Below, piece after piece: positions 25,420 through 33,701 of a stretch of 64,000 nt of DNA. The position numbers were made by a program, and so were the translations under genes. How positions within the stretch are numbered: the first letter of the stretch is position 1; every line of letters starts with the position of its first letter. Below the pieces are notes generated by a model, which was not told the DNA's origin, did not search any database, and worked only from the letters and a program-made list of their open reading frames with translations. Source of the stretch: Pseudomonas wayambapalatensis (GTDB lineage Bacteria > Pseudomonadota > Gammaproteobacteria > Pseudomonadales > Pseudomonadaceae); assembly GCA_014268975.2 (NCBI GenBank), contig CP077096.1:236001-300000 (forward strand), written 5' to 3'.

Positions 25420-26727
25420 TCAGCTGCGATTTGCCGCCAATTGTGCCGGCGCAAAATGACAGGTGAACGTGCTGCCATGCCCCGGCACGCTGCTGATTTC
25501 AAGCTTGGCGCGATGGCGCATCAGCACATGCTTGACGATCGCCAGACCCAGCCCGGTGCCGCCGGTGTTGGAGGCGCGGCTGGAGTCGACGCGGTAGAAG
25601 CGTTCGGTCAGGCGCGGCAGGTGCTTGGCGTCGATGCCCACCCCCGAGTCCTGCACGCTCAGGTGTGCCCCTTGCTCGTCGGCCCACCAGCGGATGCGAA
25701 TGGTGCCTTCCTCCTGGGTGTACTTCACCGCGTTGAACACCAGGTTGGAGAAGGCGCTGCGCAGTTCCGACTCGCTGCCTTTCAGGCGCAGGCCCGGCGC
25801 GGCTTCCAGCGAGATGTTCTGGCGCTTGGGCCCGGACAGCGCCTGCGCGTCGCCCTTGATCGACTGCAGCAGGGTATCCACCGCCACCGGCTGGTTGTCC
25901 GAGGGGTAGTCGGTCGCTTCCAGCTTGGCCAGCAGCAACAGGTCGTTGAGCAGGGTCTGCATGCGCGAGCCTTGCTGGCTCATCTGCTGCAGCGCACGGG
26001 CCCAGCGTGGGTTCACGTCTTCGACGTTGTCCAGCAGGGTTTCGAGGTAGCCGGTGATCACCGTCAGCGGGGTGCGCAGTTCGTGGGAGACGTTGGCGAC
26101 GAAGTCCTTGCGCATCTGTTCGAGCTGGTGGATGCGGGTCACGTCGCGCACCAGCATCAGGTGCTCGTTGTTGCCGTAGCGGGTGATGTGCAGTTGCACG
26201 CGCAGGTGGTCATTGATCGGCGAGGGGATTTCCAGCGGTTCGACGTAGTTTTCCGCTTCGAAGTATTCCTTGAAGCGCGGATGACGGACCAGGTTGGTGA
26301 CCGGTTGTCCGCCATCCTGGGGCGTCTTGAAGCCCAGCAGGGTCTCGGCGGCGCGGTTCCACCACTCCAGGTTGCCATCGCTGTCGAGCATGATCACCGC
26401 ATCGCGCAGGGCAGCGGTGGACTCCTGAACCCGGTCGATCACCGCTTGCAGGCGCCCGCGGACACGCTGGTCGCGGCGCTGCAGGTGATAGATGCTGTCG
26501 AACACTTCGCCCCACAGCCCGTAGCCGTCCGGCGGCGCTTCGTCGGGCTGGTGGTTGCGCAGCCATTCGTGCAGGCGCAGCAACTGCTTGAGGGTCCAGC
26601 CCAGGTAGAGCGCCAGGCCAACCGCCAGGCTCCAGCCGTATTGCCCGCTGACCAGCCCGCCGAGCAGACAGACGCTGATCAGCAGGAGCAGGTGGCGAAT
26701 CAGGGTCGCGTGCCAGTTCGGGTTCAA
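25420..26727 (-). CDS. phoR: phosphate regulon sensor histidine kinase
   Basis: 435 residues. Residues about 10-46 hold two closely spaced membrane helices with no periplasmic sensor, as expected for PhoR. A PAS domain covers about 100-195 (VIMLDSDGNLEWWNRAAETLLGF). The dimerisation domain carries the phospho-histidine H215 in FVANVSHELRTPLTVI. The ATPase domain has NLVFNAVKYT (N box), DSGVGID (G1) and GGTGLGLAIVKH (G2). PhoR phosphorylates PhoB when phosphate is scarce and is restrained by PhoU and Pst. It follows phoB by 45 bases and the pair ends at a terminator. Confidence 0.96.
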   Translation of the reverse strand: MNPNWHATLIRHLLLLISVCLLGGLVSGQYGWSLAVGLALYLGWTLKQLLRLHEWLRNHQPDEAPPDGYGLWGEVFDSIYHLQRRDQRVRGRLQAVIDRVQESTAALRDAVIMLDSDGNLEWWNRAAETLLGFKTPQDGGQPVTNLVRHPRFKEYFEAENYVEPLEIPSPINDHLRVQLHITRYGNNEHLMLVRDVTRIHQLEQMRKDFVANVSHELRTPLTVITGYLETLLDNVEDVNPRWARALQQMSQQGSRMQTLLNDLLLLAKLEATDYPSDNQPVAVDTLLQSIKGDAQALSGPKRQNISLEAAPGLRLKGSESELRSAFSNLVFNAVKYTQEEGTIRIRWWADEQGAHLSVQDSGVGIDAKHLPRLTERFYRVDSSRASNTGGTGLGLAIVKHVLMRHRAKLEISSVPGHGSTFTCHFAPAQLAANRS

Positions 26728-26772
26728 TTCACAGTCCTTGTACAGCGGCTTGCAGCGAAGCGTGCGGGCGTG

Positions 26773-27462
26773 TCAGCTCTTGGTCGAGAAACGGTAGCCG
26801 GTGCCGCGGACGGTTTGTACCAGATTTTCGTAGGCCTCACCCAGTGCCTTGCGCAGACGACGGATGTGCACGTCGACGGTGCGCTCCTCGACATAGACGT
26901 TGCCGCCCCAGACCTGGTCGAGCAGCTGGCCACGGGTGTAGGCGCGCTCCTGGTGGGTCATGAAGAACTGCAGCAGGCGGTACTCGGTCGGGCCCATCTC
27001 GGCGGGTTTGCCGTCGATGGTCACGCGGTGGCTGATCGGGTCGAGCAGCAGGCCGCCGACTTCGATCGGTGCCTCGCTGTCGCTCGGGCCTGTGCGGCGC
27101 AGCACGGCCTTGAGGCGGGCCACCAGCTCGCGGGGCGAGAACGGCTTGGTGATGTAGTCGTCGGCGCCGACTTCCAGGCCCTGGATCTTGTTGTCCTCTT
27201 CGCCCTTGGCGGTGAGCATGATGATCGGGATGTCCCCGGTCAGCTCGTCGCGCTTGAGGCGGCGTGCCAGTTCGATGCCGGAGGTGCCGGGCAGCATCCA
27301 GTCCAGCAGGATCAGGTCCGGCTTGCGGTCGACGATGATGGCGTGGGCCTGCTGGGAGTTCTCTGCCTCGAGGCAGTCGTAGCCGGCCATTTCCAATGCA
27401 ACGGCGATCATCTCGCGAATAGGCGCTTCGTCGTCGACGATCAGAATGTTCCTGCCAACCAT
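26773..27462 (-). CDS. phoB: phosphate regulon response regulator
   Basis: 229 residues from ATG 27462, which has a GGGAGAG ribosome site. The receiver domain has acidic D10/D11, phospho-acceptor D54 in [10 protein letters not shown], and K in [14 protein letters not shown]. The OmpR-type winged helix has the recognition segment [19 protein letters not shown] and closes with [11 protein letters not shown]. PhoB binds 11-base repeats before pho genes; such arrays are visible in this window before pstS, pstC and phoB itself, which fits autoactivation. Confidence 0.97.
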   Translation of the reverse strand: MVGRNILIVDDEAPIREMIAVALEMAGYDCLEAENSQQAHAIIVDRKPDLILLDWMLPGTSGIELARRLKRDELTGDIPIIMLTAKGEEDNKIQGLEVGADDYITKPFSPRELVARLKAVLRRTGPSDSEAPIEVGGLLLDPISHRVTIDGKPAEMGPTEYRLLQFFMTHQERAYTRGQLLDQVWGGNVYVEERTVDVHIRRLRKALGEAYENLVQTVRGTGYRFSTKS

Positions 27463-27514
27463 GCTCAAAACTCTCCCATCTATGGTGTCTTGGCCCGCAT
27501 TAGATAACGGAATT

Positions 27515-27532
27515 ATTGCAGCTGTGTGACAA
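27515..27532 (-). promoter_or_regulatory. candidate PhoB box upstream of phoB
   Basis: On the minus strand TTGTCAC (27532-27526) and CTGCAAT (27521-27515) are spaced by 11 bases, matching two PhoB half-sites of which the second is imperfect. The box lies 53 bases before the phoB start. Confidence 0.6.
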
Positions 27533-27633
27533 GGCGTTGGCCGTTCTGGCGACATTGCGTGACTGGGCTAGGCTTCACAGGGCCGCTGCGGCGGTGTTCT
27601 CCCTCCTTCCCCCCCGACACGATGGTGATTCCA

Positions 27634-28005
27634 ATGACACGACATACGCTGAGCTGGATGGCCCTTTTCGCTGCGCTGGCATTGCCGGGGGTGGCGTCGG
27701 CGCACCATGCGATGGAGAAGGACGGCATGTGGGTCGACCATGCCGGCATGACCCTGTACACCTTCGACAAGGATGCCGGAGGCAAGTCGATGTGCAACGG
27801 TGAATGCGCAACCAACTGGCCGCCGCTGCTGGTCAAGGCCGATGATGAAGCTGCCAAGGACAAGTGGACGGTGATCGAGCGGGATGATGGCAAGAAGCAG
27901 TGGGCTTACGACGGCAAGCCGCTGTACACCTTCATCAAGGACAAGAAAGCCGGAGACAAGACCGGTGATGGCGTGAAGGACGTCTGGCATATCGCCAAAC
28001 CCTGA
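27634..28005 (+). CDS. small secreted protein with two Y-x-F-x-x-D repeats (COG4315 type)
   Basis: 123 residues from ATG 27634 (a second ATG at 27622 is possible). Residues 1-23 form a signal peptide ending GVASA. The mature part has two copies of the family repeat, LYTFDKDAGGKSMCNGECATNW-like and LYTFIKDKKAGDKTGDGVKD, with a cysteine pair (C-x-x-x-C) in the first. Proteins of this type are exported and often described as predicted lipoproteins, but no lipobox cysteine follows the signal here. Function is not established. It is divergent from phoB, about 170 bases between starts. Confidence 0.85.
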   Translation: MTRHTLSWMALFAALALPGVASAHHAMEKDGMWVDHAGMTLYTFDKDAGGKSMCNGECATNWPPLLVKADDEAAKDKWTVIERDDGKKQWAYDGKPLYTFIKDKKAGDKTGDGVKDVWHIAKP

Positions 28006-28027
28006 AGCGTGCGCGGACTTTGTGGGT

Positions 28028-28193
28028 GCAACTGTCTTGCTCAAAAATCTGAGGCCTGCCAATCCCCTGTGGGAGCGGGTTTACCCGCGAAAAAGACACC
28101 GCGCTGCATGGCACGGGCTACGCCCGTGTTCGCGGGACAAGCCCGCTCCCACAGGGATTGGGCAGGCCTCAGATTTTTGAGCAAGACAGTTGC
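28028..28193. repeat. 166-bp composite palindrome: REP pair with 33-bp perfect outer arms
   Basis: The outer arms at 28028-28060 and 28161-28193 are exact reverse complements over 33 bases. Inside them are two inverted REP cores (CTGTGGGAGCGGG... and ...CCCGCTCCCACAG) and a central GCACGGGC/GCCCGTG hairpin. Related flanks occur at 11711-11753 and 40111-40157. It lies between the ends of the secreted protein gene and ubiA, which converge. Confidence 0.9.
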
Positions 28194-28201
28194 TCTTGCC
28201 C

Positions 28202-29092
28202 TCAGCGCAGCGCGTAATCCAGCACCACGCCGATGAAGATCAACAGCCCCGCCCAGTGATTGTGCAGGAACGCCTTGAAGCAGGCATCGCGATCCAGCGT
28301 ACGGGTCGACCAGAACTCCCAGGCGAAGCAGGCCAGGGCGCCCAGCAGCCCCAGGTGGAACCAGCCCCCCAGTTCGAAGCGATTGCCGGCCAGCAACAGG
28401 CAGCCGAGCGACAGCACCTGCAAGGTCAGGATGATCACCCGATCGGCCTCGCCGAACAGGATCGCCGTGGATTTCACGCCGATCTTCAGGTCGTCGTCGC
28501 GATCGACCATCGCATAGTAGGTGTCGAAGGCTACCGTCCACAGCAGGTTGGCGATGTACAGCAGCCAGGCCGCTGCTGGCAGCTCACCTCCCGCGGCCGT
28601 GAAGGCCATGGGAATGCCCCATGAATAGGCGGCACCCAGCACCACCTGCGGGTAGTAGGTGTAGCGCTTCATGAACGGGTAGCAGAACGCCAGGGCAACG
28701 CCGCCAAACGAAAGCCACACGGTGCTGGCGTTGGTGCACAGCACCAGCAGGAAACTTATTCCGGTCAGCACCACGAACAGCATCACCGCCTCGCGCGGCT
28801 TTACCCGGCCGCTGGCCAGGGGGCGGTCGGCGGTGCGCTTGACGTGGCCATCGACCTTGCGGTCGGCGAAGTCATTGATCGCGCAGCCCGCCGCGCGCAT
28901 CAACGCTACTCCGAGGCCGAAGATCAGCACGTTGGCCAGGGTTGGTGCACCCTTGGCAGCGATCCACACCGCCGCGAGCGTGGGCCACAGCAACAGGTAG
29001 ATGCCGATAGGGCGATCCAGGCGGCTGAGCTGGACGAAGTCCCAGGCCCTGGGGTGCAGGCGGTTGAGCGACTTGAGCAGGTGCAGGTACAT
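28202..29092 (-). CDS. ubiA: 4-hydroxybenzoate octaprenyl/polyprenyl transferase
   Basis: 296 residues from ATG 29092, which overlaps the ubiC stop (ATGA). UbiA attaches the polyprenyl tail to 4-hydroxybenzoate in the inner membrane, the second step of ubiquinone synthesis. The first aspartate-rich site is [23 protein letters not shown], and the second is [21 protein letters not shown]; both bind the prenyl diphosphate through magnesium. Eight or nine membrane helices are apparent, for example [18 protein letters not shown]. The start and overlap show translational coupling with ubiC. Confidence 0.97.
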   Translation of the reverse strand: MYLHLLKSLNRLHPRAWDFVQLSRLDRPIGIYLLLWPTLAAVWIAAKGAPTLANVLIFGLGVALMRAAGCAINDFADRKVDGHVKRTADRPLASGRVKPREAVMLFVVLTGISFLLVLCTNASTVWLSFGGVALAFCYPFMKRYTYYPQVVLGAAYSWGIPMAFTAAGGELPAAAWLLYIANLLWTVAFDTYYAMVDRDDDLKIGVKSTAILFGEADRVIILTLQVLSLGCLLLAGNRFELGGWFHLGLLGALACFAWEFWSTRTLDRDACFKAFLHNHWAGLLIFIGVVLDYALR

Positions 29093-29649
29093 CAGGGCGA
29101 TACCTCCTTGTCCGCCTGCCACATCGCGGGCAGGAATACCTCGGCGACCAGCAGGTCCAGGCCATCGCGCTCGAAGCGCGAGCGGCGGCCCCAGAGGTTG
29201 GCGCTGGCCACTTCCGTCGGCAACCACGCCTGTGGGTACGTGCACACCTCGATGGGATGGCGAATGAACGCCTGGTCGCAGAACAGCAGTTCGCCGAGCG
29301 AGCGGCTGCCCAGGGTTTCCAGGTCGAGGCCGCCGCGCTCCAAGGCCTCGCGGCTGGCGACGCTGCGGGCAAATACCCAGGGCCGGTCATGGCCACGCAG
29401 ATAGACTTCACGCACCCAGCCCTGCGCGCCTGGCGCAAGATCCAGGGCAAGGCATTCGTCGTCACGCAGTGGCTGCCAGCCTTCGAACAGCGGCGTCACG
29501 CAGAAGTGGTCGTGGGAGAGGCGGGTCAGGCGACGGGTCAGGGAGCCCTCGTCGAACAGCCAGTCGAGGGTGCGCTGGTCGAGGTCGCTCGCCAGCTGTG
29601 GATACGCCAGCCACGCGACAGCGGCTGCTTGCGGGGATTCGTACGACAC
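29092..29649 (-). CDS. ubiC: chorismate pyruvate-lyase
   Basis: 185 residues, matching the family. UbiC removes pyruvate from chorismate to give 4-hydroxybenzoate, the first committed step of ubiquinone synthesis. Motifs include [12 protein letters not shown], the central [21 protein letters not shown] with active-site arginines, and a late [21 protein letters not shown] containing the catalytic glutamate (L-x-V-x-E-x-F-L-P). The stop codon overlaps the ubiA start by one base. It is divergent from the rubredoxin gene, about 165 bases between starts. Confidence 0.96.
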   Translation of the reverse strand: MSYESPQAAAVAWLAYPQLASDLDQRTLDWLFDEGSLTRRLTRLSHDHFCVTPLFEGWQPLRDDECLALDLAPGAQGWVREVYLRGHDRPWVFARSVASREALERGGLDLETLGSRSLGELLFCDQAFIRHPIEVCTYPQAWLPTEVASANLWGRRSRFERDGLDLLVAEVFLPAMWQADKEVSP

Positions 29650-29815
29650 GTCGGTATGCTTGTTACATCCAGAGAGGCGGCGAGCTTAGCATGATTGCCG
29701 GGTTTGCTTGCATACTGCCGGCCGGGCCAGTACAAAGCCCGTCATGAATTGCGCGGTGAGTCCTTCGCGGCAAAGGGCCATCAGCAGCAACACAACGCCT
29801 GACCGAGGAACCCTG

Positions 29816-29983
29816 ATGAAGAAGTGGCAATGCATTGTCTGTGGGCTGATCTACGACGAAGCCGAGGGCTGGCCGGACGACGGGATCGCTCCGGGCACCC
29901 GTTGGGAAGACGTGCCGGAAGACTGGCTGTGCCCCGACTGCGGTGTAGGCAAGAGCGACTTCGAAATGATCGCCATCGGCTGA
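29816..29983 (+). CDS. rubredoxin
   Basis: 55 residues from ATG 29816. The single iron is held by C6 and C9 (C-I-V-C-G) and C39 and C42 (C-P-D-C-G), the canonical rubredoxin ligands, with the aromatic core W-Q-C, Y-D-E-A-E-G-W and [10 protein letters not shown]. It carries electrons from the reductase gene 30 bases downstream to an acceptor, in other pseudomonads an alkane hydroxylase. No alkane hydroxylase is in the window, so another acceptor is probable. P. aeruginosa has two rubredoxins at this place; here only one is present. Confidence 0.96.
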   Translation: MKKWQCIVCGLIYDEAEGWPDDGIAPGTRWEDVPEDWLCPDCGVGKSDFEMIAIG

Positions 29984-30012
29984 TCGACGACCCCTGCAAG
30001 AGGAAGCACGAC

Positions 30013-31161
30013 ATGACGTCCCCCGTGGTGATCATCGGCACAGGCCTTGCGGGCTACAACCTGGCCCGGGAGTTTCGCAAGCTCGACGCTGACACGCCGC
30101 TGTTGCTGATCACTGCCGACGACGGTCGCTCTTATTCCAAGCCCATGCTTTCCACCGGCTTTGCCAAGCACAAGGACGCCGACGGCCTGTGCATGGCCGA
30201 GCCGGGAGCCATGGCCGAGCAGCTCAAGGCCGAGATTCGTACCCATACCCGCATCAGCGGCATCGATCCTGGCCACAAGCGCCTGTGGATCGGCGAGGAA
30301 GCGGTGCCCTACCGCGACCTGGTGCTGGCTTTGGGCGCGCAGACGGTACAGGTGCCGGTCGAGGGCGACGGCGCCGAGCTGGTTTTTCCGATCAACGACC
30401 TGGAAGACTACGCGCGCTTTCGTGCCGCCGCTGTCGGCAAGCGGCGCGTGCTGCTGCTCGGTGCCGGGCTGATCGGCTGCGAGTTTGCCAACGACCTCAC
30501 GTTGGGTGGCTACCAGTGCGACGTGGTGGCGCCCTGTGAGCAGGTGATGCCGACCCTACTGCACCCCGCCGCCGCCAAGGCGGTGCAGGCAGGCCTGGAA
30601 GCCTTGGGTGTGCGTTTCCACCTGGGGCCGGTGCTGACTCGTCTGCAACGCTCGGGCGATGGCCTGGAGGCTCACTTGTCCGATGGCCGAACGATTGCCT
30701 GCGACCTGGTGGTCTCGGCCGTCGGCCTGCGACCGCGTACAGACCTTGCCGCCGCTGCCGGGCTGCAGGTCAATCGTGGCGTGGTGGTGGATCGCCAGCT
30801 GCGCACCTCCCACGCCAACATCTTCGCCCTGGGCGACTGCGCCGAAGTGGAGGGCATCAACCTGCTCTACGTCATGCCGCTGATGGCCTGCGCCCGCGCG
30901 CTGGCGCAGACGCTGGTCGGCAACACCACGGCTGTGAGCTACGGTCCGATGCCTGTCACGGTAAAGACGCCCGCGTGTCCGCTGGTGGTTTCGCCACCCC
31001 CGATGGGCCGGGAGGGCACCTGGCAGGTCGAAGGGCAGGGCAGCGACCTGAAAGTGCTGTGCTACGGCGCTGATGGCCAATTGCTGGGTTATGCCCTAAC
31101 GGGCTCGGCGGTGATGGAAAAGCTGGCGCTGAATCGGCAGCTTCCGCCGCTTATGGCCTGA
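30013..31161 (+). CDS. rubredoxin-NAD(+) reductase (FAD-dependent, AlkT-like)
   Basis: 382 residues from ATG 30013. The FAD-binding Rossmann motif is [18 protein letters not shown] at the N-terminus; the NAD-binding motif is [17 protein letters not shown] at about residue 148; the second FAD motif [13 protein letters not shown] is at about residue 267. The enzyme passes electrons from NADH through FAD to the adjacent rubredoxin. The order rubredoxin then reductase is conserved in pseudomonads, and the next gene downstream is HU as in P. aeruginosa. Confidence 0.93.
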   Translation: MTSPVVIIGTGLAGYNLAREFRKLDADTPLLLITADDGRSYSKPMLSTGFAKHKDADGLCMAEPGAMAEQLKAEIRTHTRISGIDPGHKRLWIGEEAVPYRDLVLALGAQTVQVPVEGDGAELVFPINDLEDYARFRAAAVGKRRVLLLGAGLIGCEFANDLTLGGYQCDVVAPCEQVMPTLLHPAAAKAVQAGLEALGVRFHLGPVLTRLQRSGDGLEAHLSDGRTIACDLVVSAVGLRPRTDLAAAAGLQVNRGVVVDRQLRTSHANIFALGDCAEVEGINLLYVMPLMACARALAQTLVGNTTAVSYGPMPVTVKTPACPLVVSPPPMGREGTWQVEGQGSDLKVLCYGADGQLLGYALTGSAVMEKLALNRQLPPLMA

Positions 31162-31348
31162 ATGCCGTTCGAACTGTCGCATTTGGCCTGTCCTTGGCGC
31201 GACAATGGCCGCCCAGACACTGGCGCGGCCTCGGTGAGCGTGCCATTCTCACTTCCGTCTGCCGCAGATTAGAGCCTGCGGCGCCTTGGGCGCTGCTTTC
31301 GCAGGTAGCACGGCATAACAACAAAAATCCCGTCAAAGAGGCTTCACT

Positions 31349-31648
31349 ATGCGTAAACCAGAACTCGCCGCCGTCATCGCCGAAAAGGCCGATCTGACCA
31401 AGGAAAAGGCCAATCAGGTGCTGAACGCGATTCTCGACAGCATCACTGGCGCGCTCGACAAGGATACCGTCACCCTGGTCGGGTTCGGCACCTTCGAGAA
31501 GCGTCACCGCGGCGCGCGCACCGGCAAGAACCCACAGACCGGTCAACCGGTGAAGATCAAGGCCAGCAACACTGTTGCCTTCAAACCTGGCAAGAACCTG
31601 CGTGACAGCGTCAACGCTCCCGCCAAGCCAGCCAAGAAAGGCAAGTGA
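31349..31648 (+). CDS. HU family DNA-binding protein
   Basis: 99 residues, slightly longer than the usual 90 because of a lysine- and proline-rich tail (NAPAKPAKKGK). The HU core is intact: an N-terminal helix pair (RKPELAAVIAEKADLTKEKANQVLNAIL), GFGTFEKRHRGARTGKNPQTG leading into the DNA-binding arm, and V-K-I-K-A-S-N-T-V-A-F-K-P-G-K. It is a nucleoid protein that bends DNA. A hairpin terminator follows at 31677. The tail is likely to add nonspecific DNA contact. Confidence 0.95.
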   Translation: MRKPELAAVIAEKADLTKEKANQVLNAILDSITGALDKDTVTLVGFGTFEKRHRGARTGKNPQTGQPVKIKASNTVAFKPGKNLRDSVNAPAKPAKKGK

Positions 31649-31676
31649 TCGATTCCTGACACCCCAGTGTCATCCG

Positions 31677-31700
31677 AACGGGCGCCCCAGGGCGCCCGTT
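31677..31700 (+). terminator. terminator after the HU gene
   Basis: AACGGGCGCCC (31677-31687) pairs with GGGCGCCCGTT (31690-31700) around a 2-base loop; a short T-containing stretch follows. It lies 28 bases past the HU stop. Confidence 0.75.
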
Positions 31701-31800
31701 GTGCTTTCTGGCGTATGGAAACAATGTGGCGAGCTGGCGTAAAAAGTTTAAGAAAGGGATAAACTGCGAGCTTCAGTCATATTTCAATCGAGGCGCGTTG

Positions 31801-32178
31801 ATGAAGTTTCGCTTTCTTCTCTGGGCCATGGGTCTGCTGATGGCCAGGGCCAGCCGCAACAACCCGGCTTTCCAGCAGCAACTGCGCGACAAGGACCTGG
31901 TGTTCCAGATGCAGACCTTGGACGGCAAGGTGGCCCGGCATTTCACGGTGAGTGGTGAGCGCATCAGCAGCAAGGGTGGCCTGCACCCACAGCCGGCCTT
32001 TGCCATTGCCTTCAAGGATGCCGCGTTCGGCTTTGCCACCCTGCAGGCTGGCAACAAGCAGTTGGCGTTCATGCAGGGGATTCAGGACAAGAACATCCAG
32101 ATCAAGGGCAACCCGGCACTGGTGATCTGGTTCCAGGGGCTGATGAAGTACCTCAAACCTCGCAAGAAGAAGGGCTGA
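31801..32178 (+). CDS. SCP2-like sterol-binding domain protein
   Basis: 125 residues from ATG 31801. Apart from an N-terminal hydrophobic segment (MKFRFLLWAMGLLMA), the whole protein fits the SCP2 fold: LRDKDLVFQMQTLDGKVARHFTV, PAFAIAFKDAAFGFATLQ and a glycine turn near the end. The N-terminal segment could anchor the protein in a membrane or be a weak signal peptide, and the tail is basic (LKPRKKKG). Bacterial SCP2 proteins bind hydrophobic ligands; the ubiquinone accessory protein UbiJ is the best-known relative, but it is larger and the match is only to the fold. Function here is open. Confidence 0.75.
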   Translation: MKFRFLLWAMGLLMARASRNNPAFQQQLRDKDLVFQMQTLDGKVARHFTVSGERISSKGGLHPQPAFAIAFKDAAFGFATLQAGNKQLAFMQGIQDKNIQIKGNPALVIWFQGLMKYLKPRKKKG

Positions 32179-32217
32179 TTCGGCCTGTGCAGGAACGGGA
32201 AACCCCGCTCCTGCCAG

Positions 32218-33621
32218 TCAGTGCGGCGCCTGGAACTGCGATGCCAGTTCGCGCAGCAACGCTTCGGCTTCCAGTACCTTGCTGACTACGTCCTCCGCCT
32301 TGTCGCGCGTCAGCCCCAGGCGTTCGAGCAGCGCATCCGGAATCTCTTCCTGCGGCCCTGAACCGATGCCCCGCGAACGCAGCAGCGACGTGGCCAGGCA
32401 CACGAGGTTCGGGTAGGCCGAATACTCGCCTTCATAGCTTGGGTCATGCTGGAAGCGCAGCGCTGCAGACAGCTCGTCCGGCATGTCCCACAGTTTCATC
32501 AGCCAGGCGCCGATCTGCTCGCGGCTGATGCCCAGCAGGTGCTGCTCGACATAGCTGTGGTACAGGTGCGGGTTGACCTCAAGATGACGACAGATCAGCG
32601 AGAAATGCGGCGGGAACACGTGGGCCAGCAGCAGATAGCCGAAGTTGTGCAGCAGCCCCGCCAGGTAGGTGAGGCCGGCTTCGGGGCGTTCAGCGCGCGG
32701 CATGGCGCGGGTCAGGCCTTCGATCACTGCGGCCGTGTAGATCGACTGCTGCCAGTAAGGCGTGGCTTGTTGCGGGTGATCTTTCGGCAGGCTCAGGGTC
32801 TTGCCCAGGGCCAGGCCCAGCGCCAGGTTGATCACCAGGTCGAAGCCCAGCACGCGAACGATGGCATCCTCCACCGAGCGAATCTTGCCGGGTGACGCGT
32901 AGTAGGGCGAGGCAGCCCAACTGACTACCTGGGCGGCCAGTGCCGGGTCGGTTTCGACCACGCCGGTGATGTCGTCGACGCTGGCGTTGGGGTCGACGCG
33001 CAGCTTGATGATCTTCTGCGCGGTGTCGGCCAGCGGCGGGATCTCGATGGTCTGCTCCAGGCGCTGCTGGATGCGTCGGGCAGTGAAGGCCTGGACCGCG
33101 TTGGAGATTTCCTTGGTGTCGTCGTGGGGGCGGTCGAGGTTGCGCTGGATACTTTCGACTTCAAGGCCAAAGCTGCCTGCAGTGGCCTTGCTCAGCATGC
33201 GCTTGAAATTGTCGCGGGCGATCTCGAGCAGCAGGCCCACCTCGCCGGACTGGATCAGCAGCGAGTCGGCGTCCAGCAGCCGCTCATCGTACAGGCACGG
33301 CGAACTGGTCAGGGCCGGGATCGCCGGCAACGCCTTGAGCTGGTGCTTGTCGAGCATCTTCTTCAGACGCTCCAGCGGCACGGCCTTGAGTGTGCGACCG
33401 GTCAGCTCTTCCAGGCGCTTCAGGTCCAGCAGGTGGCTCTGGGGGAACAGCACCATGAGCGCGCCGACTTCGTCGTCCAGCAGAACGGCCTGGACGCGCG
33501 ATTTCGCGGGCAGCCGCGGGTGTTCGGACACCTCGCGATAGACTACGCCGAGCTTGTCCAGCAGCAGTCGGATGACCGACGGAGCGTGCGGGGTTGCGGT
33601 GTCCAAGGCCACTTCAGTCAT
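32218..33621 (-). CDS. HDOD domain protein with N-terminal YbaK-like domain
   Basis: 467 residues from ATG 33621. Residues about 12-150 resemble the aminoacyl-tRNA deacylase YbaK/ProX fold (LLLDKLGVVYREVSEHP, LLDDEVGALMVLFPQSHLLDLKRLEE, LTGRTLKAVP). Residues about 195-400 are an HDOD domain (IEIPPLADTAQKIIKLRVDPNASVDDITGVVETDPALAAQVVSWA, then YLAGLLHNFGYLLLAH). HDOD proteins usually act in signalling rather than as hydrolases, since HD residues are partly lost. The fusion suggests sensing of an amino acid or uncharged tRNA, though whether the YbaK part is active cannot be judged. It is divergent from no close gene; recG lies upstream on the same strand. Confidence 0.85.
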   Translation of the reverse strand: MTEVALDTATPHAPSVIRLLLDKLGVVYREVSEHPRLPAKSRVQAVLLDDEVGALMVLFPQSHLLDLKRLEELTGRTLKAVPLERLKKMLDKHQLKALPAIPALTSSPCLYDERLLDADSLLIQSGEVGLLLEIARDNFKRMLSKATAGSFGLEVESIQRNLDRPHDDTKEISNAVQAFTARRIQQRLEQTIEIPPLADTAQKIIKLRVDPNASVDDITGVVETDPALAAQVVSWAASPYYASPGKIRSVEDAIVRVLGFDLVINLALGLALGKTLSLPKDHPQQATPYWQQSIYTAAVIEGLTRAMPRAERPEAGLTYLAGLLHNFGYLLLAHVFPPHFSLICRHLEVNPHLYHSYVEQHLLGISREQIGAWLMKLWDMPDELSAALRFQHDPSYEGEYSAYPNLVCLATSLLRSRGIGSGPQEEIPDALLERLGLTRDKAEDVVSKVLEAEALLRELASQFQAPH

Positions 33622-33701
33622 GGTCTGTTTCCAAAGGTGTCTTTTTAAACGCGAAGTATAACCATCCTGAGCCCCGAACTGGGGCACGAATGGGACCGGC
33701 G

